From Dorea longicatena (lineage in GTDB: Bacteria > Bacillota > Clostridia > Lachnospirales > Lachnospiraceae): a stretch of 64,000 nucleotides of DNA. The notes under the pieces are model-generated. The model made no database searches, was not told where the DNA came from, and saw nothing but the letters and a program-made list of their open reading frames with translations. Position 1 is the stretch's first letter; each line of letters begins with the position of its first letter. Positions 17,052-24,897 of this stretch are shown one piece after another. The translations under genes were made by a program, and so were the position numbers. The stretch spans positions 1,319,501 through 1,383,500 of the forward strand of contig NZ_CP100126.1 of the NCBI RefSeq assembly GCF_024168045.1, written 5' to 3'.

Positions 17052-19022
17052 ATGAAGTTCAAAAATATGTTTTCTCCGATTCAGATCGGACCAATGACAG
17101 TAAAGAACCGCTTTGTAGTACCACCAATGGGAAATAATTTTGCAAATACAGATGGAACATGGAGCGATGAGTCTGTTGCATACTATGCTGAACGTGCAAA
17201 AGGTCAGTTTGGCCTGATCACGATCGAAGCAACAGTTGTCCATAAAGGAGCAAAGGGTGGCCCGAGAAAACCTTGTCTGTATGATGACAACAGCATTGAG
17301 AGTCTGAAAAAGATTACCGATGCCTGTCATGCAGAAGGTGCTAAGATTTCCATTCAGCTTCAGAATGCCGGACCGGAAGGAAATGCCAAGAATGCGGGAG
17401 CACCAATCCAGGCAGCAACAGCTATTGCAGCGGCTGATGGAAGAGATATTCCGGAAGCAGTTCCTACAGAGCAGGTATATGAGCTTATTAAAGGATATGG
17501 AGATGCAGCGGTCCGCGCAATGAAGGGCGGAGCAGATGCAGTGGAAATTCACATGGCACACGGTTATCTTGTGAATTCTTTTATGTCACCAAGAACGAAT
17601 AAACGTGTAGATGAATTTGGTGGAAACTTCGAAAACAGAATGAGATTTTCTCGTCTGATCGTTGAAGAAGTTAAGAAGAGAACAGAAGGTAAAATTGCAG
17701 TGCTTGCACGTATCAACAGTACAGAAGATATGTTTGGCGGTCTGGATAACCATGATATGTGTGCAATTGCTTCTTATCTTGAAGATTGCGGAGTGGATGG
17801 ACTTCATGTATCACGTGCGGTACATCTGAAAGATGAGTATATGTGGGCTCCGACAGGAATTCATGGCGGATTCTCGGCAGAGCTTGTAGCAAATATCAAA
17901 AATTGTGTATCTGTTCCGGTTATTACAGTCGGACGTTACACAGAGCCACAGTTCGCAGAACAGATGGTAAAACTTGGAAAAGCTGATCTGGTGGCATTTG
18001 GACGTCAGTCACTGGCAGATCCTCATACTCCTGAAAAAGCGCAGGAAGAGAGACTGGAAGATATGACACCTTGTATCGCATGTCTGCAGGGATGTGTCGC
18101 TAACATGTATGCCGGAAAACCTCTTTGCTGTCTGGTAAATCCTGTGCTTGGCCGTGAGTCAGAAGGTCTTCCGAAAGCAGAAAAGGCAAAGAAAGTATAT
18201 GTCATCGGTGGCGGAGTAGCAGGTATGTGTGCCGCATTTACAGCTAAGAGACGTGGGCATGACGTGACATTATTTGAAGCTACAGATAAACTTGGTGGAA
18301 ACATGAGACTGGCAGCTTATCCGCCGGGAAAAGGTGACATCACAGGTATGATCAGAAGCTATATCGTAAAATGCGAAAAAGCCGGTGTAAATATCAAGAT
18401 GAACACAAAAGTAACAGCACAGATGTTAAAAGAAGATACACCGGATGCAGTTATCCTTGCAACCGGATCTGAGACATTAGTCCTTCCGTTTATCAAAGGT
18501 ATCCACAACCCTGATATCGTATATGGTGTGGATTGTCTGGAAGGAACACGTCCGGTAGGACATAAAGTCTTAGTTGTAGGCGGCGGTATGGTAGGTGCCG
18601 AGACAGCAGATTTCCTTGCTGAACAGGGACATGAAGTATCTGTTATCGAGATGAGAGATGCCATTGGACCGGATGTGATCCACGAGCACCGTATCTTCCT
18701 TATGGAAGCATTTGAAAAATACGGAATTGAACAGATTACAAGTGCCGCAGTATCTGAAATCTTCTCAGACGGCGTAAGCTATAAGAATGCCGCAGATAAA
18801 TCTGATGAGACAATTTACGAGGCAAGAGGATTCGACACAGTTGTTCTTTCTATGGGATTCAGCTCCCGTTATACACACCGCGATGGTCAGAATGTTGTAT
18901 ATGACTTCGCCGATGAATTAAAGGACATTGTTCCGGAAGTTCATGTAGTAGGTGATGCAGTAAGAGCACGTCGTGCCTTGGATGCTACAAAAGAAGCTTA
19001 CGATGTGGCATTAAAACTTTAA
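17052..19022 (+). CDS. FMN/FAD Fe-S ene-reductase of the Old Yellow Enzyme / dienoyl-CoA reductase family
   Basis: The product has 656 residues from ATG 17052 (AGAGAGG upstream). Residues 1-335 are an OYE-type TIM barrel (MKFKNMFSPIQIGPMTVKNR, and HMAHGYLVNSFMSPRTNKR with EFGGNFENRMRF). A 4Fe-4S motif follows: C341-x2-C344-x3-C348 with C359/C360. The rest is an FAD/NAD(P) module with VIGGGVAGMCAAF near 382 and VVGGGMVGAETADF near 505. The architecture matches 2,4-dienoyl-CoA reductase, trimethylamine dehydrogenase and 2-enoate reductases, which reduce activated C=C bonds. Context suggests a cyclic enone such as 3-dehydroshikimate as substrate; this is inference. Confidence 0.85.
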   Translation: MKFKNMFSPIQIGPMTVKNRFVVPPMGNNFANTDGTWSDESVAYYAERAKGQFGLITIEATVVHKGAKGGPRKPCLYDDNSIESLKKITDACHAEGAKISIQLQNAGPEGNAKNAGAPIQAATAIAAADGRDIPEAVPTEQVYELIKGYGDAAVRAMKGGADAVEIHMAHGYLVNSFMSPRTNKRVDEFGGNFENRMRFSRLIVEEVKKRTEGKIAVLARINSTEDMFGGLDNHDMCAIASYLEDCGVDGLHVSRAVHLKDEYMWAPTGIHGGFSAELVANIKNCVSVPVITVGRYTEPQFAEQMVKLGKADLVAFGRQSLADPHTPEKAQEERLEDMTPCIACLQGCVANMYAGKPLCCLVNPVLGRESEGLPKAEKAKKVYVIGGGVAGMCAAFTAKRRGHDVTLFEATDKLGGNMRLAAYPPGKGDITGMIRSYIVKCEKAGVNIKMNTKVTAQMLKEDTPDAVILATGSETLVLPFIKGIHNPDIVYGVDCLEGTRPVGHKVLVVGGGMVGAETADFLAEQGHEVSVIEMRDAIGPDVIHEHRIFLMEAFEKYGIEQITSAAVSEIFSDGVSYKNAADKSDETIYEARGFDTVVLSMGFSSRYTHRDGQNVVYDFADELKDIVPEVHVVGDAVRARRALDATKEAYDVALKL

Positions 19023-19060
19023 TAATTGAATTTAGAAAGAAAACCAGGAGGGTTAAGATC

Positions 19061-19936
19061 ATGGAAAAAAGAATTTCCGGACATACAGGCTTAATGGCGT
19101 TATTTGGAACACCGGTCGGACATTCAGGATCTCCTGCAATGTACAACTTCAGCTTCCAGCATGATGGATTGGATTATGCGTATATGGCATTTGATGTAAC
19201 AGAAGAGGAAATGCCGAAAGTATTCGAATCTATCCGTTTATTAAATATGCGTGGTGGTAACTTTACTATGCCATGCAAGAACATCGCTGCACAGCTGGTG
19301 GACAAACTATCACCTGCAGCTGAGATCATCGGAGCCTGCAATGTATTCGTTAACGATGACGGAGTAATCACAGGACACATTACAGATGGTGTCGGATTCG
19401 TTAAGAATCTGGAACTCAACGGAGCACCTGTAAAAGACAAAAAGGTTGTTGTTCTTGGAGCAGGCGGAGCTGCTACAGCAATTCAGGTTCAGTTAGCACT
19501 GGATGGAGCAAAAGAAGTAAATATCTTCAATATCAAAGATAAATTCTTTGAAAGAGCAGAAGGAACAAAAGCTAAATTAGCAGAGAAGTGTCCGGAGTGT
19601 GTAGTTACCGTAGATGACCTTGATGACAAGGCTAAACTGGAAGAAGCAATCAAAGCATGTGACATTCTTGTAAATGCTACAATTATGGGAATGAAACCAC
19701 ATCAGGATGTGACACTGGTTGACAAATCGTTATTCCGTAAAGATCTGGTTGTTGCAGATACTGTATACAGCCCGGAAAAAACAAAAATGATCCTGGAAGC
19801 AGAAGAAGCAGGATGCAAGGCAATCGGCGGAGTGGGAATGCTTCAGCAGCAGGGAGCAGTAAACTATGGACTGTTCGTTGGAAAAGAAATGCCGCTTGCC
19901 GAGTATCAGGAATTCCAGAAAGCACAGGCAAAATAA
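19061..19936 (+). CDS. Shikimate/quinate dehydrogenase family protein (AroE-like, copy 1)
   Basis: NAD(P)-dependent dehydrogenase of 291 residues. The N-terminal substrate domain has GTPVGHSGSPAMYNFSF, the HSxSP motif with Tyr instead of the usual His after Met. The catalytic lysine lies in GNFTMPCKN. The catalytic Asp lies in GHITDGVGF, where the usual Asn before Thr is Ile. The cofactor loop is VLGAGGAATAIQVQ. These substitutions and its position behind a LysR-controlled promoter suggest a catabolic shikimate or quinate dehydrogenase rather than the biosynthetic enzyme. CAGGAGG precedes the start. It is paralogous to the gene at 23820. Confidence 0.85.
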   Translation: MEKRISGHTGLMALFGTPVGHSGSPAMYNFSFQHDGLDYAYMAFDVTEEEMPKVFESIRLLNMRGGNFTMPCKNIAAQLVDKLSPAAEIIGACNVFVNDDGVITGHITDGVGFVKNLELNGAPVKDKKVVVLGAGGAATAIQVQLALDGAKEVNIFNIKDKFFERAEGTKAKLAEKCPECVVTVDDLDDKAKLEEAIKACDILVNATIMGMKPHQDVTLVDKSLFRKDLVVADTVYSPEKTKMILEAEEAGCKAIGGVGMLQQQGAVNYGLFVGKEMPLAEYQEFQKAQAK

Positions 19937-19957
19937 AAGACAAAGGAGAATGAGGGA

Positions 19958-21244
19958 ATGAAAGCAAAGAAATATTTATGGTCTATCATCTGCGTATATT
20001 TTTGCTATCTGACACATGGAATTCAGGCAATTATATTAAGCCAGAATAATGTGAATTTCGCAAAACAGTGGGGATTCAATATGTCAGATCCGCAGTCTGC
20101 AGCATATGCAGCAGGACTTGCAGCAGTAAGTACAGCAGTTGCATGGACTGGATTTGGTAAATTCATAAGCGTATGGATTGGTGGAGAAATCTCTGACCGT
20201 GTCGGACGTAAGAAACTGATGATCGGTGGAGCAGCATTATATATTATCTGCTTCCTTGGATTCTTATTTACTAAGAGTGCACTGGTTGCTTCTGTATGCG
20301 GTTTTGCATCTGGAGTTGCAACTTCAGGATTCTGGGATGCTTCAGGATACCCTGCAGTACAGGAAGCTTATCCGGCAGCACCTGGATCAGCGCTTGTAGG
20401 AATCAAATTCTTTGTTTCACTGTCAGGTATGGTATATCCACTTCTAGTAGTACATAATGCAAACAGTGGAAACTGGAAATTAAATGTTATGATTCCGGTA
20501 GTTATGTCTATTATCTGTTTAGTACTTGCAATTATTGCACCATTCGTATATGATGATCAGAAGAAGGCATCGGAAGGAAATGATGGAAAATCAAAAGATG
20601 CAGTACAGGCAGAAATTGATGCAGCGAAAGCAGCTATGCTTACAAAACCGAGCAAATTTGTAGTATTTCTGGTAATGTTTTATGCATTCCTCTGCATGGC
20701 AATCATGTATGGTGCTCAGCAGTATACGAAAGCGTTCGGATTATCTGTATGTGGATTGTCTGAGATGCAGGCAGCAGGTATGACATCTATCTATACAATC
20801 GGTTCTATCTGTGCAGTACTTTTTTGGGCATTCATGATGGCTAAATTAAAATGGAGCCCACTGAAAGTTGTCTTGATTGATTCTATCTGTACTGCAGTAG
20901 CACTTGCAGGTGTTCTGTTTATTCATCAGGTAGCAATTATCTACATTGCAATTGCAATGTTAGGATTCTTTGCAGCAGGTGGTGCTCTTCAGACTGGTCT
21001 TGCAGTGGTTCAGTTATTCAACCCGGGACCAAAGGGAAGAAACACCGGTATCTATTACACATTTATGGGTGCAGCAAGCTACCTGATCCCGGTAGTGGCA
21101 GCACAGCTTACAAAAGCATCGGGTGAGGCAAATGCAGTATACAGCCTCATGATCATGTTATTGGTATTTGCAATTCTTGCTATTTTAAGTTCCCTCTACT
21201 TAGTAGCGCAGCACAAGAAAATCTTCGGAAAGAGTGCATTGTAA
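19958..21244 (+). CDS. MFS transporter, probable shikimate/quinate-type importer
   Basis: A 428-residue major-facilitator protein with about twelve hydrophobic segments. The loop between segments 2 and 3 shows GGEISDRVGRKKLMIGG, the MFS signature. A hydrophilic central loop lies near residues 200-225 (DDQKKASEGNDGKSKDAV). AAAGGAGAATGAGGG precedes the start, 21 bp after the aroE-like gene. Substrate is inferred from neighbours; E. coli ydiM/ydiN next to ydiB are a comparable arrangement. Confidence 0.8.
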   Translation: MKAKKYLWSIICVYFCYLTHGIQAIILSQNNVNFAKQWGFNMSDPQSAAYAAGLAAVSTAVAWTGFGKFISVWIGGEISDRVGRKKLMIGGAALYIICFLGFLFTKSALVASVCGFASGVATSGFWDASGYPAVQEAYPAAPGSALVGIKFFVSLSGMVYPLLVVHNANSGNWKLNVMIPVVMSIICLVLAIIAPFVYDDQKKASEGNDGKSKDAVQAEIDAAKAAMLTKPSKFVVFLVMFYAFLCMAIMYGAQQYTKAFGLSVCGLSEMQAAGMTSIYTIGSICAVLFWAFMMAKLKWSPLKVVLIDSICTAVALAGVLFIHQVAIIYIAIAMLGFFAAGGALQTGLAVVQLFNPGPKGRNTGIYYTFMGAASYLIPVVAAQLTKASGEANAVYSLMIMLLVFAILAILSSLYLVAQHKKIFGKSAL

Positions 21245-21262
21245 AAAAATGTAATGAAGGAC

Positions 21263-21314
21263 AAAAAGGGACTGTTGTTCCGGATGGCAGCGGATAGACA
21301 GTCCCTTCCTTTTA
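21263..21314 (+). terminator. Probable terminator after the MFS gene
   Basis: AAGGGACTGT (21266-21275) and ACAGTCCCTT (21298-21307) with a 22-base loop, then CCTTTTA. The T-run is interrupted, so termination may be partial. Confidence 0.6.
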
Positions 21315-21376
21315 ACATAGGATTGTTAAAAAAAAGACATTCATAGAAAACACTAAAAAATTAGAGGATAATACGT

Positions 21377-21407
21377 GTCATTCTATAGAAAACATCTATG
21401 GAATGAC
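21377..21407 (+). promoter_or_regulatory. 13-bp stem-loop upstream of the permease gene
   Basis: GTCATTCTATAGA, loop AAACA, TCTATGGAATGAC: twelve Watson-Crick pairs and one G-T. No T-run follows, so it is not an intrinsic terminator. It lies 90 bp before the permease start and could be an operator dyad or an RNA-stability or protein-binding hairpin. Confidence 0.6.
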
Positions 21408-21496
21408 CGGTGTTATATCATAATAGCTAGCTGATGCTGAAGCATACGAAGAATATTTGTATGAAAAAATCATAAGACGAAGGAGGACACTCAAAG

Positions 21497-22930
21497 ATGA
21501 GTCCGAAAAGAGCAAAAAGAGCCAATGAACTTCCCTTTATTCCTCTTGGTCCATTTCAATGGAGAATTCCGGGAATCCATTACAGAGTAGAATATGTGGA
21601 ATTTTTTCAGGGTCTGATCCTTGGCGCAACAGCTTTAAGTTCTATTCCGTATCTGACAGATAATCTTGGACTTCCATATGAACTTGCATGGAGCTGTGTC
21701 ATCATTGAAGTATTTATGTATATGCTTCATGGATGGTTAGGGGATCCGGTAGTTCCGGGATGGATTACTCCGACACTGCCATTTACCCTGGCGTATTTAA
21801 ATGGGTTCGAAAAGGGACCAGACAGAATACAGGCAATGATCGCGTTGCAGCTTCTGGTCGCATTTGTATTTATATTTATGGGAATTACGAAACTGGCAGA
21901 CAAATTTGTAAATGGTGTGCCAAATTCAATTAAAGGTGGTATCCTGATCGCTGCACCGATTACGGTATTGCAGGGACAATTATCGGATGGAAGCCAGCTT
22001 ATGACTGCACCGGTAGCAACACTCGCCGGTACATTATTGCTCGCATTTTTAAGCTTTTCACCATTCTGCGAAAAGAACAGAAGTAAATATAAAATATTAG
22101 ATATCATGGCAAAATACGGCAATTTGTTCCCGTATCTGATTGCTATGGTAGCAGGGGTTGCTCTTGGAGAGTTATCAAAACCTGTATTAGAACTTGGAAC
22201 AGTCATCAGAATTCCTGATTTCAGTAATATATTCCATACAGTCAGTATCTTTGCGGTAGGTTTCCCTCCGCTTTCAAAGTTCATCAGTGCCATACCTCTG
22301 GCCTTGATCTGCTATGTACTGGCATTTGGAGATTTTGTTACATCAAAGACTCTGGTAGAGGAAGCACAGGAGAGCAGAAGCGATGAATATATTGACTTTA
22401 ACTCGAGCAGATCAAATCTGATCAGTGGACTGAGAAACCTGATCCTTGCGATTTTCGCACCATTCCCACCACTGGCAGGACCGCTTTGGGTTGGAATGAC
22501 CGTATCGGTAGCAATGCGTTATAAAGAAGGAAAGAAAGCAATGAAATCATTGATCGGTGGAATGAGTTCTTTCCGTATGGCGACATTTATCAGTGTTATT
22601 CTGGTACCGATCGCATCTTTCATGAAACCAATCATGGGAGTCGGATCGGCAATCACATTATTGTTCCAGGCTTATGTCTGTGCCAGAATAGGTATGGAAT
22701 ACTGTCAGTCTAACACAGATAAGAGTATTGCAGGTGTTATGGCAGCGGTATTGGCATTCAAAGGATCCGGATGGGCATTGCTTGTCGGTTTTGTAATGAA
22801 CCTGTTACTTTCAAATATGGATTTCCAGAAGAAAAAACTGGGAGCGCTTACAACGGAAGAACTGGATCAGGTAGAAGCGAAAAGAAACGAAGAAGTGCAG
22901 AGGCTTCTTGCCCAGAAAAAACAGGGATAA
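21497..22930 (+). CDS. Multi-pass permease, NCS2/SulP-like fold, substrate unknown
   Basis: A 477-residue integral membrane protein with ten or more hydrophobic segments, an N-terminal cytoplasmic PKRAKRANELPF and a charged C-terminal tail (TTEELDQVEAKRNEEVQRL). The general layout and motifs such as PNSIKGGILIAAPIT resemble nucleobase/SulP-type transporters. I cannot place it in a named substrate group. It is separated from the MFS gene by a terminator and hairpin but points the same way. It ends at a terminator shared with the convergent aroD, so a role in the same locus is plausible. AAGGAGG precedes ATG 21497. Confidence 0.7.
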   Translation: MSPKRAKRANELPFIPLGPFQWRIPGIHYRVEYVEFFQGLILGATALSSIPYLTDNLGLPYELAWSCVIIEVFMYMLHGWLGDPVVPGWITPTLPFTLAYLNGFEKGPDRIQAMIALQLLVAFVFIFMGITKLADKFVNGVPNSIKGGILIAAPITVLQGQLSDGSQLMTAPVATLAGTLLLAFLSFSPFCEKNRSKYKILDIMAKYGNLFPYLIAMVAGVALGELSKPVLELGTVIRIPDFSNIFHTVSIFAVGFPPLSKFISAIPLALICYVLAFGDFVTSKTLVEEAQESRSDEYIDFNSSRSNLISGLRNLILAIFAPFPPLAGPLWVGMTVSVAMRYKEGKKAMKSLIGGMSSFRMATFISVILVPIASFMKPIMGVGSAITLLFQAYVCARIGMEYCQSNTDKSIAGVMAAVLAFKGSGWALLVGFVMNLLLSNMDFQKKKLGALTTEELDQVEAKRNEEVQRLLAQKKQG

Positions 22931-22998
22931 AAAATATGTGCCTGTGTTATGTTGTGTGGCAGGATAATATATTAAAATAAATGTAATAAACATAAAAT

Positions 22999-23039
22999 GA
23001 GGGCCTGTGGGAATATCCATGGGCCCTCTCTCTTTTTTC
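22999..23039. terminator. Terminator between permease and convergent aroD
   Basis: GAGGGCC ... GGCCCTC with inner TGTGG/CCATG pairing, then CTCTTTTTT on the plus strand. It could also serve aroD weakly. Confidence 0.85.
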
Positions 23040-23044
23040 GTTTT

Positions 23045-23806
23045 TTACAATGCATCGTGCACAATCTGAAGTGCCTGATGTAATTTTTCTGCTCCGATCT
23101 GTCCAGGTGCAGAAGCCTGTGCTCCGGAACCAAATGTCAGACAGGAACCAAATGCCTCGCAGGCAATACGACTGATGCTTCCAAGCCCTGCCATAGACAT
23201 GGTGATGATTGGTCTGTCGGCATAATCGGATGCCATCTCTTCAGTAGCGGAAAGAAGAGTCAGGACATCTTTTTTGGTTTGTGGCATAACCGCCATTTTA
23301 GGAATATCGGCTCCCATATCCTGCATTTTGCGGAGGCGGTAAATGAGATCAGATTTGGCAGGTGTTTTGTCAAAATCATGGTTAGAAGCAATAACCTTTG
23401 TGCCGGAAACGTGGATTGCATCAATCATCTCCCGTACAATGTCATCGCCTGTAAAGATCTCTACGTCAATAATATCAGCATTGCCGGTTGCAGCAACTGC
23501 TTTGTTAAGTTCGGCGTATTTTTCAGTGGGCATTGGATGTACGCCCCCTTCTTTGTCTGTACGGAATGTACAGAGAAGAGGAGTATTGCCCATTACATCG
23601 CGAAGTTCTTTTACGAGCTCTGTGACTTTTGCAATATCTTCGACATCTTCGTACCAGTCCATCCGCCATTCCATCAGATCCATATGCATGTCAAGGTAGG
23701 TACGGGTAAGAGAAAGAATGTCTTCTTTTGTCTTTCCAACATTAGGAATACAGATTGCCGGAATTCCGTTTCCGAGTTCCAAATTTCTTACTTTTACAGT
23801 GTTCAT
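23045..23806 (-). CDS. aroD: 3-dehydroquinate dehydratase, type I
   Basis: Schiff-base enzyme interconverting 3-dehydroquinate and 3-dehydroshikimate. The start at 23806 gives 253 residues (MNTVKVRNLELGNG) with AAGGAG nine bases upstream. An earlier ATG at 23830 overlaps the end of aroE. Motifs are CTFRTDKEGG, VEIF, catalytic histidine in ASNHDFDKTP, Schiff-base lysine in PKMAVMPQTKKD and the C-terminal MSMAGLGSISRI. It is 13 bp behind aroE in one operon. It may serve catabolic flux here, since type I enzymes work in both directions and the locus faces a transporter/LysR set. Confidence 0.94.
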   Translation of the reverse strand: MNTVKVRNLELGNGIPAICIPNVGKTKEDILSLTRTYLDMHMDLMEWRMDWYEDVEDIAKVTELVKELRDVMGNTPLLCTFRTDKEGGVHPMPTEKYAELNKAVAATGNADIIDVEIFTGDDIVREMIDAIHVSGTKVIASNHDFDKTPAKSDLIYRLRKMQDMGADIPKMAVMPQTKKDVLTLLSATEEMASDYADRPIITMSMAGLGSISRIACEAFGSCLTFGSGAQASAPGQIGAEKLHQALQIVHDAL

Positions 23807-23819
23807 AGAAAAATTCTCC

Positions 23820-24707
23820 TTAATCTTCATAAACGTAGGAAATTCCCAGTTTTTCTTTCATATATTCACTGTCCACACGTTTGCCGAGGATCAGTTCGAT
23901 AGCAGCAATTGCCTGGAAGAGCATCATGCCCTGACCGTTCATTGTTTTACATCCGGCGTGTCTTGCCATTTTCAGCATTGCTGTTTCGTGTGGTGCGTAG
24001 ACAACATCTGTTACGATAAGATCAGGACGGAAGAAAGAAGGATCAGGAATATAGGTAATTCCTTCGAGCGGTTTCATTCCAACACCTGTGGCATTTGTGA
24101 AGAGATAAGATGAATGCATCTCTTCTTTTAATTTGTCCAGATCTTCCAGAGGGTAGAATGTTGCTTTACAATTGGTGTTTTCGTTAATTTTCTTTACTGT
24201 ATCCAGTGCATTCTGCTTGAATTTATCGTCTCTTGCGAAGATAGACATCTCAGCGACACCATCCAGTGCAGCCTGAATTTCAACAGCAGTAGCAGCTCCG
24301 CCGGAACCTACAATTGTCAGTTTCTTTCCGGTAGGATCAATATCATTGTCTTTTAAAGACTGTACATAACCGATACCGTCTGTGATGTGTCCGACCAGAT
24401 AGCCATCTTTATTGACGATAGTATTTACTGCGCCACAGAGTTTGGCAGCCGGAGAGATTTCATCCAGATACTGATGTACGATCGTTTTGTTTGGCATAGA
24501 AACATTGGCACCACGGAGTTTCAGCGCGCGTAAGCCCTTAATTGCATCCTCAAGCTCAGGTGCATCTACTTCAAATGCTAGATTTACAATGTCAACACCA
24601 AGCTTTTCGTAAGCTGCATTATGTGTTGCCGGTGACTGTGAGTGACGGATAGGATAAGCCAGAAGACCGATTAATTCGGTGTGTCCGGTAATCTGATGTC
24701 TTTCCAT
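23820..24707 (-). CDS. aroE: Shikimate dehydrogenase family protein (AroE, copy 2)
   Basis: A 295-residue NADP-type dehydrogenase reducing 3-dehydroshikimate, or oxidising shikimate. It has the canonical substrate motif LLAYPIRHSQSPATHN, lysine in GANVSMPNKT, catalytic Asp in GHITDGIGY (Ile in place of the usual Asn, as in the copy at 19061) and cofactor loop VGSGGAATAVEIQ. AAGGAG lies before the start. First gene of the aroE-aroD operon with its own promoter. Whether this is the biosynthetic or a catabolic enzyme is not settled by sequence alone. Confidence 0.9.
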   Translation of the reverse strand: MERHQITGHTELIGLLAYPIRHSQSPATHNAAYEKLGVDIVNLAFEVDAPELEDAIKGLRALKLRGANVSMPNKTIVHQYLDEISPAAKLCGAVNTIVNKDGYLVGHITDGIGYVQSLKDNDIDPTGKKLTIVGSGGAATAVEIQAALDGVAEMSIFARDDKFKQNALDTVKKINENTNCKATFYPLEDLDKLKEEMHSSYLFTNATGVGMKPLEGITYIPDPSFFRPDLIVTDVVYAPHETAMLKMARHAGCKTMNGQGMMLFQAIAAIELILGKRVDSEYMKEKLGISYVYED

Positions 24708-24755
24708 AATAAGAATCTCCTTTTTGTAATAAAAATTATCTTTATGTTTGCCTAT

Positions 24756-24784
24756 ATTTTAACAAAATGCAGATGTATAATCAA
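24756..24784 (-). promoter_or_regulatory. Promoter of aroE-aroD
   Basis: Minus strand TTGATT (24779-24784), 17-bp spacer, TAAAAT (24756-24761). Confidence 0.6.
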
Positions 24785-24838
24785 ATGCTAAACAGATACG
24801 GAAACGATAGAAAATGACTATTGATCTGTAGTGCAAGT

Positions 24839-24867
24839 TCTATAAAGAGCGAAGAAGTGCATATACT
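24839..24867 (+). promoter_or_regulatory. Sigma-E-type sporulation promoter of spoIVA
   Basis: TCTATAA at 24839-24845, 14-bp spacer, CATATACT at 24860-24867. This is close to the mother-cell sigma-E consensus (-35 KMATATT, -10 CATACAMT) and about 30 bases before the GTG start. Confidence 0.75.
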
Positions 24868-24897
24868 TTAACAGCACAGCAGGAAGGAGCAGGGAAA

